Made by a program: the position numbers and the translations under genes. From Janthinobacterium lividum (GTDB lineage: Bacteria; Pseudomonadota; Gammaproteobacteria; Burkholderiales; Burkholderiaceae_D), in contig NZ_CP139977.1 of assembly GCF_034424625.1 (NCBI RefSeq), positions 372,001 to 436,000 of the forward strand: 64,000 bases of DNA. Reading direction: 5' to 3'. The notes beneath the pieces are model-generated. The model was not told the origin of the DNA, ran no database searches, and worked only from the letters and a program-made list of their open reading frames with translations. Positions 25,985-35,619 of the stretch are shown piece by piece (the first letter of the stretch is position 1; every line of letters begins with the position of its first letter).

Positions 25985-27793
25985 CTACAGGTGATCGAAC
26001 GTTGCCCGTAGATGCACTGCAAAGGCCTCGGCGGTTAGTGGCTTGGCCATGTAGTAACCCTGTGCTTCATCCACGCCCCACTCGCGTAGCAGCGCCAAGG
26101 TTTCCGCTGTTTCGACGCCTTCGGCTACGATGTGGTACTCCAGCTCCTTAGCTAGAGCAATCAGCGACTGTGCGATGCGCCGGTCGCGCGGGCTGGTGTC
26201 GAGGTGGCGGATCAGCGACTGGTCGATTTTCACCACCGAGGCCGGAACTTGCTGCAGGTAGGCGAAATTGCTGTAGCCAGTACCGAAGTCATCCAGGGCC
26301 AGTCCCATGCCCAGCGCACGGATCTCGTGCAGCAAGTTGAGCACCGCCGGGCTATGCATCCACAAGCCCTCGGTGCACTCGATCTCCACCATGGACGGCT
26401 CGATCCCGGTTTCCCGGCAAGCCGCTTCAAGACGTTTGATCAGGTCCGCCTCCTCGAAATTGGGCGCCGCCAGGTTGATGGCGAGCTTGACCGGCAAGCC
26501 CTCGTCCTTCCATGCCGCCATCTGCCGCAGAGCCGCCGCGACGACCCATGCCGACACGGGCCGAATCAGGGCGGTGCGCTCGACCAGCGGGATGAATTCC
26601 GCCGGCGAAATCGGCCCCAGCTCGTGATGCCGCCAGCGCAGTAGCGCTTCTCCGCCGTGATAGCGGTTGCTGCGCAAGTCCAGTTTGGGCTGGAAGTCCA
26701 ATGTCAGGCCGCGCCCGTCCGCTTGATTAGGCAGCAGCGCATCCTGAATGTCATTGAGCAAGCGGAAACGCCGCTGGTGCAGCACATCGGCTTCGGCATC
26801 ATAGTCGGACCAGCGCTGGCGCCGTGCCAGCGCCTCGTGCAGCGCAGCCACTGCCTTGCGCGGTGCATCGCGCAGGCTGTCGTGGGTCGGTTCCACGCGG
26901 ACAATGCCACCATAGCTGGGCAGGTTCAGGGGAACTGCCATACTCTCCACCGGCTCTTCCAGTGCCGCCGTCAGGCCGCGCAGATGCAGGCCCAGCGTAT
27001 CGCCCCTGCCTGCATGCGAGAGCAGCGCGAAGCGGCCATCACTGATGTGATACACGTCGGCCTCGCCCCTGAGCAAAATCTGCAGGCGTTGGCCGACGTT
27101 GCGGATCAACTCGTCGTGGATGCGCGGGCCCAGTACGCTAGCGATCTCGAAGGAAGTAGTGGCGTCGGGCATGTCGATGTAGGCGAGCGAGCGAAGGCTC
27201 GTCGACGCGCCCTGCGCCGACGCATCGACCGGCACCAGCGACGCCAGATCCTCGCGCAGCTGGTACTTGTTGGGCATGGCGGTCAGGGAATCGACCCGTC
27301 CGATGGCACGTCGCAGCAGCAGCGGCGACATGGCCAACGCGGCCAGTTGTTGCAGTTGCCGGCGCTGGGCAGCGTCAAAGCTTCGGCGCCGGGTATCGGT
27401 CACGCACAGGGCGCCGATGGCGTGGCCTTCGGGCGTGAGCAGCGGCGCCCCCGCGTAGAAGCGGATGTACGGGGGGCCTGCGACCAGCGGGTTGTCGGCG
27501 AAGCGTGCATCGGCGGCAGCGTCCTCAACCAGCATCAGGGCGCGCTGGCTGACGGTATGGTCGCAGAAGGACAGCTCACGCGAGGCCGCGCACATATCAG
27601 GGCCACTTTGCGACTTGATCCACTGTTGCCGAGCGTCGATGAGCGAGATGTAGGCACCGCTGACCTCGAACAGGGAGTGGCACAGGCGAGTGATGTTGTC
27701 CAGGTCTTCGGAGGTGCCCGTGTCGAGCAAGTGCAGGGCATGCAGCGCGGCCAGGCGCTGCGGTTCATCGCCGGGCCGGGCCGTCAGGGCCAT
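25985..27793 (-). CDS. GAF-GGDEF(degenerate)-EAL cyclic-di-GMP phosphodiesterase
   Basis: A 602-aa cytoplasmic protein. A GAF sensor domain (~15-160) is followed by a degenerate GGDEF domain, where the active loop reads YHISDGRFALL. An EAL domain with an apparently complete catalytic set comes last: EALLRW, DDFGTGYS, VKIDQSL and AEGVE. It should hydrolyse cyclic di-GMP rather than make it. ATG 27793 was chosen because it lies 7 bases after the stop of the chemotaxis receptor upstream, giving a two-gene operon; longer frames run into that gene. Codon use is GC-rich, so this pair looks more core-like than its neighbours. Confidence 0.88.
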   Translation of the reverse strand: MALTARPGDEPQRLAALHALHLLDTGTSEDLDNITRLCHSLFEVSGAYISLIDARQQWIKSQSGPDMCAASRELSFCDHTVSQRALMLVEDAAADARFADNPLVAGPPYIRFYAGAPLLTPEGHAIGALCVTDTRRRSFDAAQRRQLQQLAALAMSPLLLRRAIGRVDSLTAMPNKYQLREDLASLVPVDASAQGASTSLRSLAYIDMPDATTSFEIASVLGPRIHDELIRNVGQRLQILLRGEADVYHISDGRFALLSHAGRGDTLGLHLRGLTAALEEPVESMAVPLNLPSYGGIVRVEPTHDSLRDAPRKAVAALHEALARRQRWSDYDAEADVLHQRRFRLLNDIQDALLPNQADGRGLTLDFQPKLDLRSNRYHGGEALLRWRHHELGPISPAEFIPLVERTALIRPVSAWVVAAALRQMAAWKDEGLPVKLAINLAAPNFEEADLIKRLEAACRETGIEPSMVEIECTEGLWMHSPAVLNLLHEIRALGMGLALDDFGTGYSNFAYLQQVPASVVKIDQSLIRHLDTSPRDRRIAQSLIALAKELEYHIVAEGVETAETLALLREWGVDEAQGYYMAKPLTAEAFAVHLRATFDHL

Positions 27794-27800
27794 CCTGTCG

Positions 27801-29522
27801 TTAGCCACGGGCACGCTTGCCGACGTTGACCAGGCGCAGCGGGGGCGGCGAGGCCGGTTCCGCGATTTGCACAGTGGCATCTTCGAGAGAGAGGGCAAGG
27901 TCCATGACCTGTGCCGCCGGAGAGGGCCTGCCCAACTGGAACACCCCTACGGCGTGCGTCAGGTGCCGGGCCTGGTCTTGCAGACTACCCACGGCGGCGC
28001 TGGCTTGTTCCACCAGGGTGGCGTTCTGTTGTGTGACCTGGTCCATCAGCGCGATGGCCTTGTGCACCTCTTCGATACCCAGGCTTTGTTCACGGCTGGC
28101 CGAGGAAATCTCGCCCATCACATCGGTGACCTGCCGCACGCTGGCCACGATCTGCTCCATGGTCTCGCCGGCGCGTTCGACCAGGCGCGTGCCTGCCTCC
28201 ACGTTGTCCACCGAGGCATCAATGAGCTGTTTGACCTCCTTGGCCGCTGCGGCGCTACGCTGGGCCAGGTTGCGTACCTCGGTGGCCACCACCGCGAAGC
28301 CGCGCCCCTGCTCTCCGGCGCGTGCCGCTTCCACGGCGGCATTCAGGGCCAGGATGTTGGTCTGGAAGGCTATGCCGTCGATCACGCCGATGATGTCGAC
28401 GATTTTGCGGGAGGAGGTATTGATTGCTGCCATGGTGTGCACCACTTCGTCCACGATGGCACCGCCTTCTTTGGCGATGTCCGAGGCGTTGTGGGCCAGT
28501 TGGTTGGCCTCGTGTGCATGGCCGTCATTCTGCTTGACGGTGGCGGTCAGCTGTTCCATGGCCGAGGCGGTCTCTTCCAGGGAGGCGGCCTGGTCTTCCG
28601 TACGGGCCGACAGGTCGCCATTGGCGGCGGCGATCTGGGCGCTGATGGTGGCGACACCGGAGGCGGCATCCCGTACCTCGGTCACGGTACTGCGCAGATT
28701 GCCGCTCATCTCGGCGAGCGCGGCCATGATGCTCTGATGCTTGCCGGACTCGACCCGCCGCAGCGTCACGGTGTGATACAGCTCGCCGCGATCGACCGCC
28801 AATGCCAGCTGCTTGACTTCGTCAGGCTCGGCACCCAGGGCGCGGCCGATGCTGCGGGTGATCAGCATGGCCAGGACCGCGCCGGCCACCATGGCGATCG
28901 CCAGCAGCACCAGCATGAAGGTCTGGAAGCCGCGTGCCGTCGAACGTGCCTTGGCCGATTCGGCCTGACTCATGCTTTCCTGCAGATCGATGAACGCATT
29001 GACCGTCGCCAGCCATTCGATAAAGGCCGGCTTGGCCTCGGCCAGCATGACCCGGCGCGCGCCATCGGCGTCACCGCTGGCGCGCAAAGCCATGATGCGC
29101 GCGGCCAGCGGCACACTGCGGGCTTCTACCGCCTTGATCCGGGCCAGGGCCTCGCGCTCCTTCGTATTGGGTGCATGTACTCCATGGGCGGAGAAGATCT
29201 CATCGAGGGGCTTGGCCGACTGCTGGTAGTCGGCGTCGAGGCGGTCGATCAGCAATACGACATCCTTGACCTCGGTATCGCCTACCAGGGTCAGGTCGCG
29301 CAGGGCGATAGCGCGGTCATGGACGCTGCCACGAAAGTTGATGGCATAGCGTTGCTTGACGTTATTGTCCTCGCTCACCGTCGTGAGGCTGCCTTCGATC
29401 GAATTTACCTTACGGATGCTCACCACCGTCAGCACCAGCATCATCGCCAGCACCAGGGCAAAGCTCAGCCCAAGCCGGGCGGCGACACTGAGCGTTTTTT
29501 GTTTCTCATGTGCACTGATCAT
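27801..29522 (-). CDS. Methyl-accepting chemotaxis protein
   Basis: A ~573-aa receptor. TM1 lies at about 12-33, then comes a four-helix periplasmic sensor (~35-190), TM2 ([20 protein letters not shown]), a HAMP-like linker and a long signalling domain. The hairpin tip reads [38 protein letters not shown]. It would control CheA through CheW. ATG 29522 with AAGGGA upstream is preferred to a start at 29651. The C terminus lacks the CheR-binding pentapeptide. Its operon partner is a cyclic-di-GMP phosphodiesterase, suggesting linked control of motility. Confidence 0.9.
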   Translation of the reverse strand: MISAHEKQKTLSVAARLGLSFALVLAMMLVLTVVSIRKVNSIEGSLTTVSEDNNVKQRYAINFRGSVHDRAIALRDLTLVGDTEVKDVVLLIDRLDADYQQSAKPLDEIFSAHGVHAPNTKEREALARIKAVEARSVPLAARIMALRASGDADGARRVMLAEAKPAFIEWLATVNAFIDLQESMSQAESAKARSTARGFQTFMLVLLAIAMVAGAVLAMLITRSIGRALGAEPDEVKQLALAVDRGELYHTVTLRRVESGKHQSIMAALAEMSGNLRSTVTEVRDAASGVATISAQIAAANGDLSARTEDQAASLEETASAMEQLTATVKQNDGHAHEANQLAHNASDIAKEGGAIVDEVVHTMAAINTSSRKIVDIIGVIDGIAFQTNILALNAAVEAARAGEQGRGFAVVATEVRNLAQRSAAAAKEVKQLIDASVDNVEAGTRLVERAGETMEQIVASVRQVTDVMGEISSASREQSLGIEEVHKAIALMDQVTQQNATLVEQASAAVGSLQDQARHLTHAVGVFQLGRPSPAAQVMDLALSLEDATVQIAEPASPPPLRLVNVGKRARG

Positions 29523-29752
29523 TTGTTTCCCTTGTTGTATAAATTGCTCAGGCACCCTGCCATTTTGGCTGATGGCCCCGCCATCCTGGTCGGAACCGGC
29601 GTTCATTTGATAAGAGACGATGGCAATCCCCGCACGCGAAAACCGAACCATGCGTCTGGCGCTTCAACGCAGCACACACCGCGCCAACTGAATGGACGTG
29701 GCGGCCCGAAACTATCCGCGGCCGTCACTCCCCCCATCCCCGACATAAACTA

Positions 29753-30168
29753 AACCTTTGCCGGGCCGCTGGCCGCCGTTCCCTTACGAAACTATTCCGG
29801 CTGCCGGGTACTCAACCGCCTAAGACAGCTTGTCTATTATTCTGACCCGACCCAAGGTGGTCGGCAGAGCCAGCTCGCGCCGTAGCCAAAGACGGAGCCG
29901 AAGGCGGGAGAAGAATCTAGCAAGAAGGTGAAGCTCGCGGAGGCGGTGCATTCGCTTGACCGCCACCAGCCTACGCGGAGAAAGGGCACCGGCACAGATC
30001 AGATGGCAAGCCCAGTCTAGTTACCGTGCATTACACGGGGAGTTTAAAGGGGAACACAGGCGCAACGGATCGTGCATGGTCCGGACGAGCCGCCTTCGCG
30101 TGACATAATCCGTGCCGCTGCAACGGGCGGCCGTGGCGCAAACCGCGACCGCCCCGCGCGAAGTCTAG
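29753..30168. other. Gene-free stretch
   Basis: No supported gene or repeat is seen between the receptor promoter side and the DUF1348 stop. The sequence is GC-rich and has no strong hairpin that I can identify. Confidence 0.4.
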
Positions 30169-30648
30169 TTACAGACCCAGGTCGGACAGGCTCGGATGAT
30201 CGTCGGGGCGGCGTCCCAACGGCCAGTGGAACAAGCGCTCGGATTCCTTAATGGGGAGATCGTTGACGCAGGCGTAACGGTTGGCCATCAGCCCATCTTC
30301 ATTGAATTCCCAATTCTCATTCCCATAGGAACGGAACCAGTTGCCGGAGTCATCGCACCATTCATAGGCATAGCGCACACCAATGCGGTTCCCTGTAAAC
30401 GCCCACAGCTCCTTGATGAGACGATATTCCAATTCCTTGGACCACTTGCGATCAAGGAAGGCTCGCGCTTCGTCGCGGCCATTGGCGAATTCAGCGCGAT
30501 TGCGCCACTTGGTATCCAGGCTATAGGCCAGGGAAACCTTTGCCGCATCGCGGCTGTTCCATCCATCTTCAGCGAGGCGGACCTTTTCAATCGCTGACTC
30601 GCGGGTGAATGGCGGAAGGGGCGGACGAATTTCAGTACTGGATGACAT
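30169..30648 (-). CDS. DUF1348 / NTF2-like protein
   Basis: A 159-aa protein of the DUF1348 family (SnoaL/NTF2-like fold), matching in length and in motifs: [56 protein letters not shown] and the C-terminal [14 protein letters not shown]. The biochemical role of this family is not settled. It starts 9 bases after the TetR gene stop, so it is probably the regulated target of that repressor. Confidence 0.88.
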   Translation of the reverse strand: MSSSTEIRPPLPPFTRESAIEKVRLAEDGWNSRDAAKVSLAYSLDTKWRNRAEFANGRDEARAFLDRKWSKELEYRLIKELWAFTGNRIGVRYAYEWCDDSGNWFRSYGNENWEFNEDGLMANRYACVNDLPIKESERLFHWPLGRRPDDHPSLSDLGL

Positions 30649-30657
30649 GATATGACC

Positions 30658-31257
30658 TTAACGGTTAGGTGAACTAGATCCTGCCTGTCGCGGCAGGGTT
30701 GATAAAAGCAGGGCTGCCGCCCTGCCTGCACTATCGGCGGCACTAGCATCGCCAGTGACCATGGCAACTGCTGTCGCGCCGTCGATTAGGATTAGAAAAT
30801 AGGTTGCGACTTCATCAGGATTCGCCAGACCTGACTCATTGGTCAGCTCACGAAGGTAGGAAAGCAGACGCTCTTTATGCCGCGCAGAAACGGCCCCAAT
30901 TTCGGGGTTCGTAACGCCCAACTCACCCGCCGCATTGATGAAGGCACATCCGTGGAAGTCAGCAGCGTCAAACCACTGCCGGAGAGCGAGAAACACCGAC
31001 TCCAGCCGCCCGATAGGCGTACTGGCCCGCGAAGTTTCCTCAATAAACCACGACATCCACCGCTCGTCCCTCCCCTGCAGGGCCGCTGCCACCAGCTCCT
31101 CTTTGTTTGGGTAAAGCTTGTAAATACTGCGCCGAGCCACACCCGACTCTCTGACTATCGCGTCCATGCCAGTCGCGTGAATGCCCCCGGAGTAAATGAG
31201 CTTCTCCGTGCTTGCCAACAGGCGGGCGTTAAGGGGCGAGTCTTGGGAAGTATCCAT
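30658..31257 (-). CDS. TetR-family repressor
   Basis: A 199-aa regulator. The N-terminal helix-turn-helix (about 10-58) shows the TetR pattern (GIHATGMDAIVRESGVARRSIYKLYPNKEELV). The C-terminal part is a helical ligand-binding domain. A perfect inverted repeat lies just upstream of the start and is probably its operator, implying autoregulation of the TetR-DUF1348 operon. The natural ligand is unknown. Confidence 0.9.
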   Translation of the reverse strand: MDTSQDSPLNARLLASTEKLIYSGGIHATGMDAIVRESGVARRSIYKLYPNKEELVAAALQGRDERWMSWFIEETSRASTPIGRLESVFLALRQWFDAADFHGCAFINAAGELGVTNPEIGAVSARHKERLLSYLRELTNESGLANPDEVATYFLILIDGATAVAMVTGDASAADSAGRAAALLLSTLPRQAGSSSPNR

Positions 31258-31271
31258 GTGGCGTAAGATGT

Positions 31272-31308
31272 AGAATGATCGTTCTCAATATAGTAGAACG
31301 ATCATTCT
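31272..31308. promoter_or_regulatory. TetR operator: perfect 14-bp inverted repeat
   Basis: AGAATGATCGTTCT (31272-31285) is mirrored by AGAACGATCATTCT (31295-31308), with a 9-base spacer. Each half is itself nearly palindromic, so two repressor dimers could bind. It lies 15 bases upstream of the TetR ATG. Confidence 0.8.
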
Positions 31309-31629
31309 CGTAGGTCAACTATTTTTTTAAGTTTCTGAGCCAAGAATTGAGCACCTCTACTAAAGTGGTTGTATTTTTGAGATCGACAGCCCCTTCCCTA
31401 CACCGAACTCCTTCTTTGCATATGACCGGTGGCAGATCGCCACAAGAGATTTGGGACGACTGTAGTCCCGTAGCCCATCGGCAAAGGCTGTGCTGATATT
31501 TTCCCCTCAGCCGGTAACTCTGCAGGCGCAAAACCAGTTCAGGACTTCCGCATGCGGATTCCTCTTGTGGATGATGTATTTCATGATTTCGAGACTTCGT
31601 GGCTCGGCGTACGGGGGCAAGATCAAACT

Positions 31630-32010
31630 GAATCTCCACATGAAGCATAGACACTCCTGATCCATAGCTCATGAAAGACAAAAAACCGATGAATCGCGCT
31701 AGGAGCCCGGGCGCCCTGCCAAGCAGCTGGTGTGCGATCTCGTCGCTGCCTGCTCCAACGACGAGATCGGGTCTGGCCTGTCTATCTCCCCTGCCCTGCA
31801 GAGACTCCTTCCGCGCGCTAGCAAAAGCAGGCCTTCCCTAGTCATAACTGCGGGCGAAGCATGGCATAGCTAACCGAGGTTGTAACAGAGCGCATGCTTT
31901 TGAGCACTATGGAGGCACAGTTGACTACGCCAGGTGGTCCATCATTTGCTGGATGCGCTAGATGAGATCAGGGATTGGGTACGCTGGCGGTGTATTTGGC
32001 GAATCAGTGG
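31630..32010 (+). repeat. Dispersed repeat, copy 4 (core plus type II tail)
   Basis: It has a diverged start (GAATCTCCACATGAAGCATA), hairpin 1 with changes in one arm, a clear hairpin 2 (CGATCTCGT/ACGAGATCG), then a long tail shared with copy 5 (CATAACTGCGGGCGAAGCAT onwards, about 200 bases). Confidence 0.75.
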
Positions 32011-32124
32011 GGGGAGTTCGGCAGCATGACCGGACACACATAGCCAATGACGTCCAGGATTGGCCATGCACAGCGGCTGCACATTCCGGCTCTGACGTTG
32101 GCTCTTATGCGCGCATGCGGCCGC

Positions 32125-33078
32125 TTACTTAGGCGGCAAACCGTGACGCTCCACCCGGGGTGCGTTTGCCTGCGAATAGTGGATCGTCACACTTTCACTG
32201 TGTGCATAGATGGGAGGCTCGTTGCCGGCCCCTTTGATACCCGTGTCGAGCATGAGCCGGTCGTGGATCACGGCCTGTTTGGTCGTGTCGTCCAGCTGGG
32301 TCAGGAAGTAGGTGGTCATCGAAAGTATCGCGCCCCTGTAGGTGCCGTGGAGCTCGTCTACGTCGCCAACCTGATATCCGACTTTATCGAGATCGGCGAT
32401 CAGTTGGTCCAGTTCCCGTTCGCGTTGCTGTAGCGGATGGACCAGGCGTTGGATGACCCAATCCTTCACATCCGGTGAGATTGAGAACTGCCCATCGCGC
32501 TCGATAACGGCCTGCAGCTTGGGCTTCTCGAAATCGACGGAGTTATCGTAGATGTAGACGGCATCGGCAATCTCGGCCGCGCGCGGGAGCAGCGCGAGCG
32601 TGCGGTGGTAGCGTTCCCGCACTTTATCGGGCGCGACGTAGTGCCCCGTAGTCGTGCCAGTTTCGTAGCGCAGCGTCACTCGATCGACGTTCTTTTCCGG
32701 GTCGTCGGTGGTGATGAAGGTCAGGAACAGGCGGTAGTCTTGCTCCTTAAGCATCAGCATTTCGTTGATGCGCGACGGATGGGACATGACGGTCTCGAAG
32801 GCAAACGGCAACTTGCTCTCGGTCGCTTCGGCACGGATGCGCATGGCGGCGCTCTGCGCGGCCTCGTCCCTGGCGTTCTGGTTCGGGAATTCGCCCTGCA
32901 GATCCTTGGCCACCTGGTCGGGGTTGATGAAGTAGGCCGGAAGAGGATAGACGCCCCTGACGGTCGCCAGACCTGTCTGCTTGATTTCGTCGATCAGCGA
33001 AGTCTTCCCAGACCCATTCGGACCGGCGAACACCACCACATGCAGATCGAGCACATTATCTTTTTTTTCGTTGGACAT
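32125..33078 (-). CDS. Zeta-toxin family kinase
   Basis: A 317-aa P-loop protein of the zeta toxin family: Walker A GPNGSGKT (about 19-26), YFINPDQVAKDL, ARDEAAQSAAMRIRAEA, FAFETVMSHPSRINEM and FLTFITTDDPEKNVDRV. Zeta toxins phosphorylate UDP-N-acetylglucosamine and block cell-wall synthesis. Residues after ~215 are a C-terminal extension of unknown role. A small basic protein encoded just upstream is the candidate antitoxin. The ATG has no ribosome site; it follows within 5 bases of a terminator-like hairpin. GTG near residue 9 is an alternative start. Confidence 0.85.
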   Translation of the reverse strand: MSNEKKDNVLDLHVVVFAGPNGSGKTSLIDEIKQTGLATVRGVYPLPAYFINPDQVAKDLQGEFPNQNARDEAAQSAAMRIRAEATESKLPFAFETVMSHPSRINEMLMLKEQDYRLFLTFITTDDPEKNVDRVTLRYETGTTTGHYVAPDKVRERYHRTLALLPRAAEIADAVYIYDNSVDFEKPKLQAVIERDGQFSISPDVKDWVIQRLVHPLQQRERELDQLIADLDKVGYQVGDVDELHGTYRGAILSMTTYFLTQLDDTTKQAVIHDRLMLDTGIKGAGNEPPIYAHSESVTIHYSQANAPRVERHGLPPK

Positions 33079-33082
33079 ATGA

Positions 33083-33106
33083 AAAACGCGGTCGAAGCCG
33101 CGTTTT
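33083..33106 (-). terminator. Hairpin between antitoxin-like gene and zeta toxin
   Basis: AAAACGCGG / CCGCGTTTT form a perfect 9-bp stem with a 6-base loop. Read on the minus strand the second arm ends in a five-T run, giving a Rho-independent terminator shape. It lies 18 bases after the upstream gene and ends 5 bases before the toxin ATG, so it probably limits toxin transcription. Confidence 0.7.
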
Positions 33107-33124
33107 CAAGAAGGAGAAGGAAAA

Positions 33125-33367
33125 TTATTTAGCGTTGGACAAGCGTTTTCCGGCGAAGCTGGCTAGATCGAACGTGGTCGCCTTAGAAGCATCGCGCTTA
33201 GGGCCGTTGCCCATTGCGCGCAGCTTGACTTGGGCAAGCGTCTTGTCCATGTTGCCGGTGATCGCCTTGTCCCATTCCTGGACGGTGGCGCCGAGGAACG
33301 GGGCATCGCCCTTCAATACTGTTGGGGAGCTGAACCTACGTGCGCTAGTGCGAATTTTGAGTGTCAT
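33125..33367 (-). CDS. Small basic protein, candidate antitoxin of the zeta pair
   Basis: An 80-aa basic protein with no family I can name (core ATVQEWDKAITGNMDKTLAQVK). A good ribosome site (AAGGGA) lies 6 bases before the ATG. It precedes the zeta toxin on the same strand, separated by 46 bases holding a terminator-like hairpin. Order and size fit an antitoxin. It does not look like epsilon antitoxin, so the role is inferred from position only. Confidence 0.5.
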   Translation of the reverse strand: MTLKIRTSARRFSSPTVLKGDAPFLGATVQEWDKAITGNMDKTLAQVKLRAMGNGPKRDASKATTFDLASFAGKRLSNAK

Positions 33368-33546
33368 GATGTTATCCCTTCAACTTCCTTATACGGATCA
33401 TTATAGTCCATTAACGCCAGCCCCTCTCACGAATGCATCAAGTGGGGCCAGTCGGCGCCTACGCCGGCTTCATGCTCTCGGAGGCCGGCTTGCCGCTGCG
33501 CTTGGTCCCGCCCCCAGCCTTCATCATCACTTTCATATCCACCCGC

Positions 33547-33582
33547 ATCTAGTCGTGATTAGTCTAGTAATCACGACTAGAT
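33547..33582. repeat. Perfect 15-bp inverted repeat
   Basis: ATCTAGTCGTGATTA (33547-33561) and TAATCACGACTAGAT (33568-33582) are perfect complements around a GTCTAG loop. It has no flanking U-tract. It could be a protein-binding site or an excision scar. Confidence 0.75.
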
Positions 33583-34257
33583 TGCGGAAAAGGGTGCTCG
33601 GCACCTTTTAGTACCGTAACAGGACAAGCAGCAGCCTGCTCCGGTAGAAGTCGCATATTAGAGAGAACTCAACGTCTAACCCACACTATAGACAGAGAAA
33701 GGAGCCATTAGAGTCTGCCATTACAGCACAAGCAGCCGCAAGGCATTCCCATCGTTTTACTGCAGTGGTTTTAACCCCCACTATTGGATAAACAGCCAGT
33801 GATCGTACCTGCCGGGTACATCGCTTTCATTGGATTGCTTCCACTTCGCTTTACTCCCATCCCATTGACCAATCTTTTTGACCGCTTTGCGCTGATTTAG
33901 CCGCTGGGAATAAATCCCGGTGCTAGACAAGCCAGACGACTGTTTTAGCCGCCAGGTTCACGCTTGACTCCGACACCAGTGCTTGAATTACTGCGCCATT
34001 GACATCGGCCAGGGATTTAACACATGGAAAACCCAGCAGAGGAATGCAGGTCGATTTTTCAGCATGATGTGTTGAGAGCTTGCACGGACAGCAAGTCGTG
34101 ACAGTAGTTTTGAGTGGCACGCAGCCTGCGCAACCGCACAGGTAGTCGTGTGCGACGCCGGCCAAGTGATCAAGCCGAGGGCGGACGGCGAAGAAATTTA
34201 AAACCAGTAGCTGTAATAAGCGTACGGCCCATTTTTCAACCTTAAGGAGAGTACCCT
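33583..34257. other. Gene-free stretch
   Basis: No gene is supported here. Short frames exist on both strands but lack ribosome sites and recognisable motifs. Confidence 0.4.
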
Positions 34258-34470
34258 ATGTCACAAAAAACGAAACCATCCCCGCTCGCAAATGCCCTGG
34301 CAAATGCGCAAACCCTTATGAATTGCTACAAGGTTTTTAAGTACTTGACGGAGCAATTCATCGCGTCTGACATCGGCGGAAAGATGCTCATTGCCGCTAC
34401 GCATCATGCACATACAATCCAAACCTGGGAAATCTGGCCTATCTTAGGTCAAATCATTACGGGAGGATGA
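34258..34470 (+). CDS. Hypothetical protein, 70 aa
   Basis: A small, mainly helical protein with no recognised family. Its ATG is preceded by AAGGAG with 8-base spacing, which supports real translation. It ends in LGQIITGG and overlaps the following IS66 fragment by 4 bases. It may be a small orphan gene or the product of a recombination joint. Confidence 0.45.
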   Translation: MSQKTKPSPLANALANAQTLMNCYKVFKYLTEQFIASDIGGKMLIAATHHAHTIQTWEIWPILGQIITGG

Positions 34471-34685
34471 AGGGTAGTTGTCACTGCACGGGGCTCATTG
34501 AACGCGCCGACAGTGGCGGCGAGCGCGCCGGCCTGATCTGCTCGTTGTTCGGGACGGCCAAGTTCAATGGTGTCAATCCTGAGGCCTGGCTACGCCATGT
34601 GCTCGCGCGCATCGCTGACCACTGGGCCAACCGGGTCGACGAATTCCTATACTGGCACTTCGCCGCGCAGGTTCCAACGGCTTGA
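34467..34685 (+). pseudogene. IS66-family transposase, C-terminal remnant
   Basis: About 60 residues match the end of IS66 TnpC: DSGGERAGLICSLFGTAKFN, GVNPEAWLRHVLARIADHW, NRVDEF and a final AAQVPTA before TGA. The rest of the transposase is absent. The following ~85 bases look like the IS66 right end and resemble the sequence at 43220-43315. Confidence 0.78.
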
Positions 34686-34789
34686 AACACCCCGCTTCCC
34701 TGCGGTGTGATGCCATCATCTCGCAATACCACGCTCAACTCAAGACGGCTCAGGCAAGACGCTTACGACAAGCCCAACACATTTAACAT

Positions 34790-35095
34790 TTAACGCCTTT
34801 TCGCAAGAGCCTTGGAGCATTTATCATACATTTGTCTATATGCCGTTTTTGCAGAGATATTCTCATCGTAGACCCACACCACGGTATTAAAGACGAACGG
34901 TGTAGCAGCGTCTCCCTTTTCGAGCTTGCCTTCCTGAACCAAACGTCGGAGTAGAGCGTCGCGCGCTATTCCAGCATCTCGCTGCTCGGCAGAGGTTTTG
35001 GCTAGCGTTGCCATCGTTTTGCATATTCCATCATCGGCCCAAGCACTTGAGACAAGTGTCATTGCCGAAACAACTAATAATATCCTCTTGAACAT
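34790..35095 (-). CDS. Small secreted protein of unknown function
   Basis: A ~101-aa protein with a clear signal peptide (MFKRILLVVSAMTLVSSAWA, cleavage after AWA). The mature part of ~80 residues has two Cys and a helical DGICKTMATLAKTSAEQRD segment. ATG 35095 has AAGGA about 8 bases upstream; an upstream in-frame ATG at 35134 would put extra residues before the signal peptide. Periplasmic location is likely; function unknown. Its promoter side abuts repeat copy 5. Confidence 0.65.
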   Translation of the reverse strand: MFKRILLVVSAMTLVSSAWADDGICKTMATLAKTSAEQRDAGIARDALLRRLVQEGKLEKGDAATPFVFNTVVWVYDENISAKTAYRQMYDKCSKALAKRR

Positions 35096-35124
35096 ACATT
35101 TCCTTTTTGTCACATAGGAGATAT

Positions 35125-35500
35125 GAATAGCCACCAGTAGCTAAGACACTTCTGACCCACAGTTCTTGAAAGATGAAAAACCGATAGATCGTGTTGGGCA
35201 TGGACGTCCTGCCATGCACCTGATGTGCGATCTCGTAGCTGTTTGCCCCGACGACGATGTCGGGGCTGGCCAGTCTATCCCCTGCCCTGCTGAGACTCAT
35301 GCCGCGTGCTAGCAAAGCAGGCCATCCCTAGCCATAACTGCCGGCGAAGGATGGCATAGCTGACCACGGCAACAGCAGAGCGCCTGCTTCTGAGCGCTAC
35401 CTCGGCACAGTTGGCTACGATAGACTGGCCCGCCATCTGTTTCGTGCGCTCGGCCAGATCGGGGACTTTGCGCGCTGGCAGTTGAGTTGCGCTCATGGCC
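35125..35500 (+). repeat. Dispersed repeat, copy 5 (core plus type II tail)
   Basis: It starts GAATAGCCACCAGTAGCTAA. Hairpin 1 is slightly decayed, hairpin 2 is mutated in one arm (ACGATGTCGGG). The type II tail contains GCCATCC...GGATGGC and continues to about 35500 with clear similarity to copy 4. Confidence 0.78.
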
Positions 35501-35619
35501 AGCGCGACATGGCACCAGACGGTGTCACGCCAAAACAGAAGCTTGCCGTGGTCGCTGAACCTCGGCTTTTAGCGCGCTCTAAAAATGGGGGGATTACCGA
35601 GCCGGTAAATTTTTCCTAG

